A DNA stretch of 64,000 nt from Daedaleopsis sinensis (Eukaryota; Basidiomycota; Agaricomycetes; Polyporales; Polyporaceae), in the NCBI GenBank assembly GCA_033807695.1, contig CM066305.1:1860001-1924000 (forward strand), in the 5' to 3' direction. A program made the translations under genes and the position numbers. This document shows positions 40,447 through 52,279 of the stretch, piece after piece. A model generated the notes under the pieces. The model was not told the DNA's origin. It searched no databases and saw nothing but the letters and a program-made list of their open reading frames with translations. How positions within the stretch are numbered: position 1 is the first letter of the stretch; each line of letters starts with the position of its first letter.

Positions 40447-42564
40447 TCAATGGAACAGAACAAGGCGGCCAACGTACCCTTCGAAGCTCGGCTCGGTGCA
40501 CACCACCTCCTCTATCCGCGTTTTCAGCCACTTGGTCACGTCCGGGCCCAGCGCCGTGCAGTCGTACAGCTCGAGGTGCCGCAGGCGCGTCGGCGCGACG
40601 CCGTTGATCACCGCGCCCCCGCCCCCCGCGCCCGCGGTCGCGGTGTCCGGATTGCGCGCCTCGACCATCTGCACGAGCTTCGCGACGCCGTCCCCGTGCG
40701 CGTGGCAGCCGCGCATCGCGAGCGTGCCCAGGTTCGGGCACACCCAGCGGTCCTGCCCGTTGTCGTCGTCGGGCGCGCTCAGCGCGGAGATGAGCGGCTC
40801 GAGCGGCGCGGAGCCGACCTGCAGCACGTGCAGGTGGTCGAGGTCCGCGAGGAAGTGCCAGGACGCGACGCCCGCGCCCGAGCCCCAGTAGAAGCCGCCG
40901 TGCGGGGCCGTCGTCGAGCCGTACGAGAGCGAGAGGCGGTGGAGCGGCGGGTTGCCCGAGCGCGTCAGCAGCGAGGACACCGTGTCCTCGATCGGATCGC
41001 GCGCCTCGATGTCGAGGATGAGGGTCTCTAGCGTGGGTAGTATCAGCGACTCCACGAGGTTCGAGAGGAGGTAGTGGCCGCCCAGGTTGAGCGTTTTCAG
41101 CCCCGATAGCGTGCACGGGTTGAGCGGGAGCACGGGCGGGTTGGGCGAGGCGAAGTGCAGGCTCAGGGACTCCAGGTGAGGATTTGCGTTGATGATGTGA
41201 AGTATGCGGTCGAGGGCGATGTGCACCGTCGGGAGACTGCGCAGCTGCAGGTTACGCAGGTTTCGCAGCATCGGAGACGACCACTTGAACGGCACATGCT
41301 GCAGCGAGAGCGTCTGCAGTCGTCCGATGTCGAAGTGCGCGTTCACCGGCGCGGACGGAAGCCACTTCCACTCTCCGTAAAACGCGGGGTCCGTGCACGA
41401 GATCTCGAACTCGCGTAGCAGGGGTGCATCGCCTGCACCGCTCATTAATACGCCGGACAAACGAACAGATGCGAGATACACGACGAACCTTCAATGGCCT
41501 TGAGCGCGCTGATCGACGTGAATTGCTTGTCGAACTTGAACACGAATCGCTCCCAGCGGTGCATCTGCTCAACGAGATAGTAGAACGCGATGTGCCCCCA
41601 GTGCATGTTCTTGCGCAGGCGCTGCTGCGAAGGCCCGCCGCTGCGTTCGGGCGTCGTGAGGAGCGGCGGAATCTCCCAGTCGTGTGTATGTGGGGGCGAG
41701 GGCGGCGCCGGTCCGATCGCATCACCGGCGACTACAGCCTGGACGGGCACAACGTGCACGGTCGGGTGCCCCGCCCCAATCTGGAGATGGACGGCGGTAC
41801 CACCCGGAGCTCCCGGTGGGGTGTGGAGGAGGGGCGGGGGCGTCGTCCAACCGCCGTTCGTGATCCAGGTGTCGGCCGCGGCGTGGGGGAGGGTGAGATA
41901 GCGCCTGCGGGAGATACCGTCGATGTTAGAGTGGGCGGAAGGGGAGCGTAGGACGAGCTCGATGTCGAGCGGGACAGAGCGGCCGGAACGCTCAAGCCAT
42001 AGGCGGATGGTCTCTGCTGAGGAGGCCTGCGTTGTGACTAGGCGAATCTGCGGGAGAAGGCATGGTCAGTGAGCATGCACTCTCACGCTTTCGGAGTGGA
42101 AGACGAGCCGACCAAAGTAAGAGTAGGAGGGGCGATAGAGAGCCTCGCATGTGCGCATGGGCTTGGGGCGAAGCAGACGAGACCGGACGTACCTTAGACC
42201 ATAGCTTGGGCATGGAGAGTACGAGTCTGCGCCAGAGGGAGCAGACGGCGGAAAGGACCCATGCGGACCAGGCGCAGTCCTCGAAGTTGAAGAGAAATAT
42301 GTGGCGAAGGAGCTCGTGTGGTAGCCGCTTCATGGGAGATACGTATGCCTTCGCTAGCGCGACCTTCTCTTCGACGGCGGCGAGGTCGCGCTCCATCTCG
42401 CGGATGGCGCATTGGCGCTCCTCGACGATGCGTGCGAGGGCATCCTTGGCGTTCTGGATGTGCAGTTCGAGGGCCTTGCTGTCTGTGGCGAGGACGACGA
42501 GCTGGGCGCGGGCGTGGGCTACGGTAGCATCCGTCGGGGGTTCCGGGAAGTCAAGGTGGGACAT
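40447..42564 (-). CDS. F-box protein with LRR-like C-terminal half
   Basis: Basidiomycete F-box family protein of 638 residues, a likely substrate adaptor of SCF ubiquitin ligases. An N-terminal coiled-coil helix (about 10-75) precedes a degenerate F-box at about 78-122 (MKRLPHELLRHIFLF, then ACSLWRRLVLSMPKLW-like helices). The C-terminal 330 residues show repeated leucine-rich units such as LQTLSLQHVPF, LRNLQLRSLP, LKTLNLGGHYLL and LETLILDIEARD, consistent with an LRR solenoid. Exons: 42564-42193, 42047-41489, 41432-40447. The first intron is 145 nt, long for this window, and the second is 56 nt. I chose the ATG giving MSHLDFPEPPTD; the frame is open further upstream, so a longer form is possible. 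The target protein is unknown. Confidence 0.85.
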
Positions 42565-42932
42565 GGGGCGGACGGGGGAAGGGATGGGGGAAAGGAGAGT
42601 GAAGTGCGGACGGTGCAGAGCCGCATGTCCATTCATACTCACACTTGCTCCCACGTGCCTCCGCGGCCGCAGACCCCAGCGCCGATCCCAGCTCGGGGCA
42701 CTCGACTCGGAATAAAACATACGCCTCCTTGGATTCCGCAAAACACAACAAGCACGTCGCTACAGATACACCCAGTTCTCCTGTGCCGCACGGGGCACTC
42801 CAACACCCCCGCGCGGCGGGTATGCGCACATATAGTACACTAATCGGAATGACCTCTTCATCTCCTCCGTGAGAGCTCTGAATCGCGCCTTCCCTTCCCG
42901 CCGATAATGAACGGGCCCAGCCTGCCGGGAGC
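42565..42932. other. Intergenic between the F-box/LRR gene and the PP1-inhibitor gene
   Basis: A 368-base spacer holding the F-box gene promoter and the 3' flank of the inhibitor-2 gene. No gene is seen; the open frames are shadows. Confidence 0.5.
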
Positions 42933-44147
42933 TCAGTGCGCGACCCCGTTGACGTGCCCGGCCGTGCTCGACTCCTCGCCCATCACGCTATCGTCGTCCG
43001 TCGTCAGCTCCGCACTCTCCGCCACAGACGACACCTCCTCCTCCTCGTCATCCGCCATCAGCCTCTTTGCCATCTGCCAATTTCACGCCCGTCAATCATC
43101 ACCACGCGCGAGTACAAGGCCCGGTGCCGCAGGATCGCGGCGCCGCAGGCTGGTAGACGTACCTTCATCGCCTCAGCCTCGTTCGAATAGTGCCTCCCAC
43201 GGGCCCGCACGAACTCGGCGTGCTTCTTCGCGGCTGCAGTCCCAGATTTCGCGCGCACGGACGGTTGAAGTGCCCCAGCGGGTCCAATCGCAGTGAGGCA
43301 ACGAGCGATTCCGAGTGAGAACGATCGATCGTACACGGTCAGCACAAGCAACGGGCGATCCGTATGACGCAGACGCACTCTCTTCGTCCATCTCCTCCTC
43401 AAACTCAACCTCGTCTCCGGGCTGCCGTCCGTCGAGCCGAATGACCTCGCGCGCCTCGTTCGGCAGGTTGAAGCTCGTGCTCCGGCTCGAGCTCCTGCTC
43501 GTCCGGCCGCCTGGCGTTGACGACCGCCCGGTGCTGGAAAACGACGTCCGGCGCGACGGCGGCCCAGACCCGCCGCCCGTCGCCCCTGTGCTGCTCACAG
43601 GCGACATGGAGCGCACGGGGGATATTGGGCTCGCAGTCCGTTGCACGCCCAGATCGAGTGAGGGTATGTCTATTTGCGTTCGGCGGCAGATGGAGCGCGG
43701 CGAATGACGGGACCCGGGGGAGGAGGGCGAGCACGGATTACACCAAGGGTGCCCCGACGATGCAGAATGGCAGATGCATGATCAGTCATGTAAGGCATGT
43801 TTCGCATACAGACAGGACGTACCGCCCTCCACAGTATCCGTCTCAGCATTGTATCGTACATACGGAGTCTTGGGCTCTGTGATCTTCATATGGCTGTCCT
43901 TCTGTGCTTCCGTGAGGGCGAGGTTCTCCTCATCCCATTGCAAGCTGCTGTATGCGGCACAATGCGTCGTTAGTCGCGCCCGCCCGGCACTGACGCAATC
44001 GCCTCGGATCGGTGTGTGTGCTCACTGCTGTGTGCCCCCTGGTGTGTTTGGTGGCGCATTCTTGAGGATCCCCTTCGGTTTCGAGTTGGAACGCGACATG
44101 GGGGGCTGGTACGCCGCCTGCTCATGCGCGATCTGTTCCGGAGTCAT
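42933..44147 (-). CDS. Protein phosphatase 1 inhibitor-2 (Glc8/IPP-2)
   Basis: Inhibitor-2 family proteins are largely disordered regulators that bind and chaperone the PP1 catalytic subunit. The 249-residue product shows the three PP1-contact regions: KPKGILKN near residue 25, the central [19 protein letters not shown] with the conserved glycogen-synthase-kinase type TP site in [10 protein letters not shown], and the C-terminal helix [13 protein letters not shown]. Exons: 44147-44026, 43947-43823, 43669-43379, 43233-43163, 43073-42933. The second acceptor is ambiguous by three bases (43947 or 43944, adding or losing one Ser). The third intron is 145 nt and its acceptor joins EE to TAKKHAEF. 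The acidic tail (DDEEEEVSS) is also usual. Family call is firm. Confidence 0.92.
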
Positions 44148-44717
44148 CGCGGTGTGCGGTGAGGATATGTCGGTGTGAGAGTGTGTGTGCTGGAGGAGGT
44201 GAAAGGAGAGAGCGAGAGAGAGAGAGAGGAGATCGAGGCAGATTGGTGAGGGTGATGAGGGGAGGTATTAGGGCCGTGGAGCCGCGTTTAAGGCTCGCTC
44301 AGGCAAAGGCCGTCCGCTGCCTTGTCTGAGCTCAGCTTCCAAGTTTCTCCTCCAGCTAGCCGCTGCGCCCCATCCACTTAAACATTTGCACGCCCAGCCA
44401 CGGCCACGACATACGCTATCTTGGATGCGCTGCAGCCCAACCTACGATCTTCGCTCAGTTTGTTTACGGTGTCAATGACATACCCGGCACGTATACACTG
44501 CGGAAGCGCCTACCCTGCAGTAGAGGTTCACTTGATTCTGTATACGTATTCAGTCTTCTATCCACGTCCTGCTATGTATCTAGTACGTGTGTTTATCGTA
44601 TAATATTGCTACATGCGACACCACTGCAAACCAACAAAAGACGCTTGATAATCTGTTGAAGAAGCCCAAGAAACCGGACAAAGCAATACTCATGCACATC
44701 TCGCCGCAGCTGCTGTA
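44148..44717. other. Intergenic between inhibitor-2 and UBE2O-type genes
   Basis: No gene is seen. The proximal part is the inhibitor-2 promoter with a GA/CT repeat; the distal part (44460-44700) is the AT-rich 3' flank of the UBE2O-type gene. Confidence 0.55.
44203..44230 (-). promoter_or_regulatory. CT-repeat upstream of the inhibitor-2 gene
   Basis: On the minus strand this reads as a run of CTCTCT units 55-85 bases before the ATG at 44147. It is both a short dinucleotide repeat and the type of pyrimidine tract seen at fungal core promoters. Confidence 0.5.
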
Positions 44718-47700
44718 TCATGGATCCTGCACCATGGCGGAATCCGAGGACTCTGAGCTCCTATGAGCGTCCAGCAGCCCCTGCAGCTTGACGAGTACCC
44801 GGTCCAGGGTGATAATGCCTCCCCCCGACAGCCGCGGCACCGCCAGCTCCCGGTCCGCCTCGGTCGTCGCGCTTTCCTTGCTCGTTCTGCTCTTCTCGAT
44901 CAGCGCCCGTGCGTCATCGAGCACCTTCTTCAGCTTCCCGTTCGTGTAGTAGAACCAGCTCAGCTCCGATTCCAGACCGCCGAGGGGGATCTCGAGCGCC
45001 CTCCGCACGAACCCGCGCGAGAGCACGTACGCCTTCTCGCTGTATAGCCGGCTAAACGCAGGACGATCGGGGTCAGCCTCTGGATATGGAACACGATGCG
45101 CTGTAGTCGTGTATAGGCACCACTCACCTGTTGACGATCCCATCTTCCGTGCCTCTTAGCTTCTCGTATGCGGGTTCGCAGAACCATCTGTCCGACACCT
45201 TAGTCTCACGCATTCAACCTAAATGAGAACACCTACGGCTCTTTGACCAGCACAAGGCCTTGGATCGACACCAATGCCTGCAGGAGGGATGACCGCGCGG
45301 GACTCCAAGACTCGCTCTTATCGCCCGCCCACGTCCCGAGGATCGACAGGCAGACCTTTCCTTCCTCATATAGGTTGGGATTCACTGTCGATCGCGTCAA
45401 TCACCCATCACACTCAACGAATGCGGACAATGAACGGGGAGGGTGTGAGGGGGACGTTGACGCACCTCTGCCATTGCCGTTGGTCCAGCTCAAGAAGTGT
45501 GCGATAGGAGGCGTCTGCGGGAAATTTGAGTCCAGCATCCAGTCAATCACGAACGGCGCATCCTCGTAGGGCGTGTTCTCCGGCCCTATGATCAGCGACC
45601 GCAGTAGGTCTGACCGGTCCTCGTATGCACGCACGAGGATCGAATCTGCCACGCGAGAGGCGGCGGACGCACAGATAACGCAAGGCAGGGAGTCCCACAA
45701 GTCAGCGAGCAAGCTAGAGAGATGCGATGATCAACGAACCTGGGAGACTGCTTTGAAGTGCCTTGTACTCCTTCGTCAGCCTCGACATGAAGTTTCTTGA
45801 CGGCTGCACGGGCACAGTGCTGTAGAACGCATGGTCGGGGGGCGCAGACGGCAACAACTCGAATCGTTTCCACGGTGTGTCGTCCTGATCCTCCTCTGTA
45901 TCATCCTCAACGTCCGTCGCGTCCTTAGGGACGTCAGGCGATTGATGGCGTCCACTCGACGACGTTGGTCGTGAGTCGTCAGTGTCCATCACCGTGTCAA
46001 GAGAGGTAGGCATGCCGAGTGTCGGTGGAATGACAGTGTCGTTGGAAGGAGACCAGTCGCCGCTTGCATCTTCCGGATCTTCCATGGCGTCGGTCATCTC
46101 TTCGTCTTCGTCTTCATCTGCTGACACCCACTCGTCATCGTCATCTGAAGTCCTCTCCACCCAATGACCATTCTGATCCATCTCCCACACCTCAACGTCT
46201 TCTCCCTCTGCCTCGTCTACCGTGCCTTCGTCGTCTCCCCACAGATCCTCGAGTTGTTCTACACTGTCGTACAGCCTGGTCAACCTAGTCAGCGGGACAA
46301 TGATCGTCTTCCCGTTCGACAGCATGACTTCGATGGAGCCATCGAGACGGAGCTGGACAGGAAACATCAACATCAACACGGGCAACATGATACGATACGG
46401 GCTCACATCCGTCACTTCGCCAAACCAGCTCAGGGAGGTATCACCCAGAGACGGTCTCTGTATCGGCGCCTCCACGACGTTCTGCTCCCTCCCCCTCTCC
46501 TCCGCAATCCGGTGGCCCATGTCTGACATATCCCGACGCCATCCGCCGAGATGCCCGTTCGCGCCGACCACGGGAGGCTCGCGCACCCACTCCTCGACTT
46601 CGCCAATACGCGGCACCATAGGAGGCTGAACACCGTTGGTCGTGCCCTCGCGATGGACGAACGCTAGGTCGCCACGACGGACACCTAACCCGTCGTTCGT
46701 CGGACCGACTGCAGACCAGTCGTTCGTTCCATGCGGATCCAGCTCGAGTACAGAGGCGAGCTCAACTGCTCCTGTCTCTACTACTAGCACCTCCGCCGTC
46801 CGGTCTTGCGCGTTCACGGATTGAACTATGACATGTCGTTTTGAGTCTTCCGTCTTCCAAATGACATGGTCGCCGGGCCTGGTATGCAGTATGTTGACAT
46901 CAAGTGTCACTAGTCTCGAAGTTGATACAACTCACCAGCAGTCATACTCATCAGGGTTCAGGTAAGGTACAGTTTCGCTCGCGTCGATGGTATCTCGTGT
47001 GCCGTCCTGCCATAGTACTTCCACGGTTGTACGAGTTTCCTGCACGATGAGGGTATCTACTTCGACCAGCTCATGCGATTCTGTATTCCTGCCATGTCTA
47101 GTAGTGGGCACGGTTTCGTTCTTCAACCGCACTCGGTCGCCCACGCGCATAGCCTCTTCCGCTCGCCTGGAGACTACCGTGAGCTTGGCAAGATCATTCC
47201 CATACCAATATCTTTGTGGACGGGGTCTCGATTGAGCTTCCTCAGGCCCAAGCTGTCAATGCATTCGTGAGTATAACAAGTGAATTCTTGGGAGGATCTG
47301 ATCCCTACCGACTGGTTGATCGCCAACCACGCCACTGCGAGAACCGTATGTTTGACCGAGATGACCGTGTCCGAATTACTCGGTCGTGTGCCACCTAGGA
47401 GGAACTCGAAGATTCCCTGTACGGCGGACGTCGGTTGAGGAAGGATGTCCTGAACTGAGAGTGAACATTCGAACTTGGCTGTAACTCACGAAATCACTTA
47501 CGGGGCCCTTTTCTCCAACTGCCAGTCGTGCACTCAGCTCTGGCACACGGACAAGTTTGCCTCCGGGCACCTCCACCAGCGCTTCATCGAACATCTGTGT
47601 TGCATCCTCAATTATTCATGTCGAGCCTTCGACAATAGAAACTGACCTCCACCACCTACGAATATGTCAAGGTTCATTCCCTGGGACAGAGTGAATGGAA

Positions 47701-48417
47701 TCTATCCGTACCTGACCAACCCAATCATTGTTGACGACATAGTCTCCCATGTCCACATCCACTGCCGACTCGATTTCGTCCATAGTTTTCCAGCCTGGTA
47801 TTGGCGCGCCACTGATGGCATGGTCGAGCCGACCCTTAACCTTCACACTACACCACAAATGCCATGAATGGTCGCGCCCACAAGACATGCATATAATATG
47901 GAAAATGGGCGAACCGAACGCACCTGGTGACGATTCCGGACCGCACATCGTCTACGCTGCGTTTGAGCAAATCGCCGGGCTGGTACATGCGGTCTACAAG
48001 GTCCAGTTCATCCCCAGAGATGATCTCCCTTGCTCCTCCAGGATAATAAGAGATTCCAACTTCGCCCTAGGGTACGCCAGACGTGAGCTAGAAACGGAGA
48101 CGATTTATCACTAACAGGCTGACCTGGACAAGCGGCCGCATGAGAGGGTCGAGGTTATCAGCAGGGGAGGGGAGCTCTTCCGCGTCCTGCCAGCATCTCT
48201 AGGTACGCGCATGAGTACGCCGGGTCCATTTCAGCGTCCAAACTGGGTTGAAGGACTTACTAGAACGACCGCAAACACATCTGGGTGATCCTTCCGTCGC
48301 ACGATGTCCTCTTGAAAGAACTATAGAATTACCCAAATCACAATGGAGTACCAGAAAGCCATAGACACCAGGAGAACGCACTTTCGCCGCCGCTCTCTTT
48401 GGCGGGCTTGAAACCAT
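44718..48417 (-). CDS. UBE2O-type hybrid E2/E3 ubiquitin-conjugating enzyme
   Basis: Large E2 of the UBE2O class, which in animals acts as combined E2 and E3 on orphan proteins. The 956-residue protein has N-terminal SH3-like conserved regions ([50 protein letters not shown]), an acidic linker, and a C-terminal UBC domain with active Cys788 in [13 protein letters not shown], preceded by [12 protein letters not shown] and followed by [12 protein letters not shown]. Fourteen exons: 48417-48382, 48320-48261, 48198-48124, 48066-47924, 47847-47712, 47655-47647, 47594-47502, 47449-47309, 47252-46936, 46878-45740, 45645-45466, 45384-45237, 45187-45128, 45051-44718. The sixth exon is only nine bases and adds VVE before MFDEALVEV. 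The sequence after the UBC domain ends in a helical tail. All phases agree, giving good confidence in this dense intron structure. Confidence 0.9.
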
Positions 48418-48883
48418 GTTGGACGGCCACACGATAGCGGCTGCGAAGAGGATAATTCGGGTTGGCTGAGAGAGTATCCAGTCGTTGAGGGGCGCGTGAA
48501 AGGTGAATAGACTGCGGTAAAGGTAGGCAACGCAGCACTTCAGGCCAACGGGTGTGTGAGGAAGACTTCGCCGCCGACGTGTGTGACGTGAATCGCAAGG
48601 TGGTGGTGGAAGAAGAGAGGGAACGGAGACCCAAGCTGCGTCGGGAGAACGACTGGACCCGGATTGCCCGACGAGCTGATTGGTGGCGGAGTCGGACGAG
48701 CTCCGGCACGCCCGTCCCGCCTTCCGCGGCTTAGCGCTTACTGCTAAGCAGTCATTGAGGTCCTTTCCGGAGTGTATCCAATCCATTACTCCGTCTGCAG
48801 CTATATCGGTACATGGTGCTGTTCTACCTTGTTCTACATCATGCATGTGCATGAAAGCGTCCGTCTAGCTCTCCTCACTCCAT
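48418..48883. other. Intergenic between UBE2O-type and Sec18 genes
   Basis: A 466-base spacer with the UBE2O-type promoter on one side and the Sec18 3' flank on the other. Minus-strand open frames here are extensions of the first UBE2O exon. No further gene is seen. Confidence 0.5.
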
Positions 48884-51693
48884 CTACATACCGAGACCCA
48901 TAAGCGAGCTCGTCAGCCGCTCTGCACTCGCCTCGGGCTCCTGCCTCGCCATCTCGATCATGCTCAGCAGCTTCTTGATACCGACGTTCGTGCGCGCCGA
49001 GTCCTCCTCGGCCTCCGTCTGCGCGAACCCGACCTGACTGAGCATGCCCACGGCGCGCCGGCGTTGGTCGTCCGTCTGGAAGAGCTGTACCTCCCGCAGC
49101 ACCTTGTCGATGGCACGGAGACTGGCAATCGGAGGCACGCGCAGCTCAGAGTCGAAGGTCTCGGAGAGCCCGAGGTCGGTGAGGACTGGCCGTAGGGACG
49201 AGGTGGCGATGACGAGAAGGCGGCGGTCCTGTCAATCGCCTTGATATTGAGCACGAATATAGGTCGATGGTTAGAATGTACTGCGCACCTTTGGCGGCCT
49301 GCGGGCGAGAAGAACCATCAGGGTCTGGAGGACGGTGTTCGAAAACCGTGGTCCAATTGGGGTAAAGTCTGAGGAGGCAGATAGCTCAGCAGAGTCGAAC
49401 TCTCAAATAATTTATGTCTTACCAAGCAGCCGCTCGAGGTTGTCGACGACGATGACGCTCAGCGGACTCTTATAGCTGTCCTGGAAGACCTTGGCGATGG
49501 CTGAGACCTTCTGCGCTTCCGAGAAGCCGACCATGTTATCGGGCGAGAGCAGCTTCATAAATGGATATTGCGAAGCCTGAGCGATGGTCGCCGCGAGCGC
49601 CGTCTTTCCTGAGCCCGGCGGGCCGTGTAGGAGAATGCTGACGAGCGGCGTACGTGTTGAGGACCGCACCTGGTCGACGAAGAGCTCGCCGGAGCGGAGG
49701 ATCTCGTCGACGACCGGGCCGTAGTGGATGATGCCGTTCTGGACGACCTGCTCGAGCTCCCCCTTGGAGACACCGAACGCGGGTTGGACTTCCTCAAGAG
49801 CATTCATGAAGTCGTTCCTGTTAACACGGATGTTTTCGATATCATCCGAAATCCCGGCGAGCGTTCCGACCTTGACGTGACGACTGAAAGCGAAACTGGT
49901 CGCGCTCTTGACGAGACCGCTGATTTCGGCGCCGGAGAAGTTCTTGGTCAGGGTGGCGAGCTCGAGGATGTCAACATCATGGTCCATAATGCCATTTTCG
50001 CGCATTTTGGCGGTGTGGATCTGGAGAATTTGTATACGGCCCTTCTCGTCGGGGAGAGAAATCTCCATGTGCACTTCGAGACGCCCGGGACGGAGGAGGG
50101 CCTCGTCAATCATGTCAAGACGATTGGTCATTCCGATGATGAGGATATTGTTAAGTTGGTCTACACCATCCATCTAGCCGTGATACCGTGAGTGCTGTTT
50201 CAGGAACCCTCGGTTTAGAGGACGCTAACATACCTTCGAAAGCAACTGATTGACGACACTGTCACCAACTCCGGTACCACCACCGGTAGACCCACGTTGT
50301 TTGCAGATGGCGTCCAACTCGTCGAAGATGATGATATGCAGACCACTCTCGTCGGCTTTCTCCTTGTACTATCCACACGACGGATCATTGAAGGCTGGAA
50401 TTGACAACGAATGAGATGACAGCTTACCTCCTTCTCGGCATCTGCGAACAATTTGCGAATGTTCTCCTCAGAAGCTCCGACATATTTGTTCAAAATCTCA
50501 GGACCGTTCACGATTTTCGGTTCACGTGCGTTGAGCATCTTGCCAATCTGCCGTGCCATGAGGGTCTTCCCGGTTCCCGGTGGTCCAAAAAGCAAGATAC
50601 CCTTCACGTGCGTGATACCGAGCTTCTCAACGAGTGCTGGAGGGAACACACGCGAAGCGAAAGCACGACGGAAGATCGCGCTGAATTCTTGGTCAAGACC
50701 ACCAATACCCATGTCCTCGAACTTGAAGTTTGGCGCGAGGATAGCATTTGGGGGTGCTCTGTAGACCCGCAGTTCACTCGTTAACGAAGATACAGGCAAG
50801 GAAGGCGCGTGTTCTTACTTCCTCGCGCTCGATTTGATCTTGATCGCACTGTCTGAAGCCTTCATGAAGGTAACGTCCGTGTTTTCCATAGCGATACCAT
50901 AGTGTGTCACAGCAGTGCGTTGTCCCGGGAGTTCGACGACCTGCAGGCCCTTGATCGTGGCCTTCAGATTCTGGCCGTGGAACTCGAAGATCAGGATCTC
51001 TCCGGCAGAGAAGACGACACCAGTGTATGCGCGGAGGAAATTCTTCGCCATCTCATCCGCTGAGAACGCCTCCGCAATCTCGTGACCGCGCCGGAGGAAG
51101 CCAACTTCGATGTCCAGAGACTGAAGGTAGGGGATGGTTTCCTGAATGGGCTCGATTGTGACCGTGTCGCCTCCTGCTATTGACAATCCTATCCATTGCC
51201 GTTGGGTTGCGGATGCGCCAATGAAGCCACGAGTAATAGCCCCGGTGTTGTCATGACTAGCGCAGACATTGGAAGAGAGGCAGAAGAACGAGTATGGGCG
51301 GACTCACCGTATAGTAACCGGGAAAGCCTGCTTGACGAGAACGTGTATACCGTCCTGTGGGAAATCCTGCGAGTTCACGATGAGACAGTTAGAGAAAGCC
51401 AGCTGTTCATTTGGCGTCTGCTTGATACCAAACCTAGCCAATCCAATTCATAGGTGAATTGTGACAGAGATATACAGAACTCACTCTCCTCCCCCCGACC
51501 CACCCATAGCCGATGATGGAGGTGCTCTCCTATCATGTTCGCGTTTCTCGTATCCTCCTTGAGCGGGATAGTCGTTATAGCGTGGGGCAGGAACCCTGTT
51601 AGGTCCAGACCTCATAGGATCGGCAGGCGGAACGCGGTTGTACTGCCCGGACGACGGAGGCGGGGTTGGCTGATTAGATCGGAAGAAACTCAT
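48884..51693 (-). CDS. SEC18: Sec18/NSF vesicle-fusion AAA ATPase
   Basis: Hexameric ATPase that, with SNAP/Sec17, disassembles SNARE complexes after membrane fusion. The 804-residue protein has the N domain (about 70-250, with [20 protein letters not shown] and [20 protein letters not shown]), then D1 with Walker A GPPGTGKT (about 316-323) and Walker [10 protein letters not shown] (about 380-388), then D2 with Walker A GPPGSGKT (about 595) and the variant Walker B VIVVDNLE usual for NSF. The N-terminal 65 residues are Pro/Arg-rich and disordered. Exons: 51693-51485, 51433-51308, 51256-50819, 50758-50428, 50368-50234, 50173-49423, 49368-49289, 49228-48884. All introns are 51-60 nt and in phase. 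D1 sensor and arginine-finger regions ([17 protein letters not shown]) are intact. Confidence 0.96.
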
Positions 51694-52279
51694 TGCTGGG
51701 GTCGTCTAGTCGTTACTGAGAGTGAGGTCATATACAGGAGAAACGGGTGCGATGTCGTGGTGTACACGTCAAGGGAGGTGGCAGGCTTATACGCGGCCCA
51801 CTACATACCGGTGCGGTATACATATGGAGTCCACTGGGGAGACGCTCGTACGTGCCGGTGGCACAACTTGTCTTTCGTCCGCCATCTGCCCAGTTCACTG
51901 GCAACGCTCAATATTCAATATTCAATATTCAATCTTGGTTCACGTCCTCGCACCGGAACTTTACTCGCTTATGCTGGCAAACCTCTGTGTCTAATGACAA
52001 GCTGATTCCTTAGTCGATCCGACTGGCGAATCTTGGGTCTCTTCCGGTCTGTACTGTAAATGCCGACAAGTCAGCTAGCGACACGCTGCGCTCTGTGCGA
52101 CTGTGGTCTCAATCTGTCACCTTGCTGTCCCACCGAAACCGAGCGGCTCCGCTGATTGCTTCTCCTGACTCGATGGCGCCGCATTCGAGTGTATATACGT
52201 CTCAGCCTCTGTCCTGGTCTCCTACCACGTTCTCTCAGCTTGTCCCTCACCTCGCCAGTCCCTATTCTTACTTGCCACA
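51694..52279. promoter_or_regulatory. Divergent promoter region, Sec18 / F-box-like paralog 1
   Basis: A 586-base interval. It holds a tandem AATATTC repeat (51910-51933) and a TATA-like GTGTATATACGTC near 52190, about 90 bases before the plus-strand ATG, with CT-rich sequence between. Confidence 0.45.
51910..51933. repeat. Short tandem repeat (AATATTC)3
   Basis: Three head-to-tail copies of the 7-base unit AATATTC, each with an internal palindromic AATATT, in the divergent promoter region. Confidence 0.85.
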
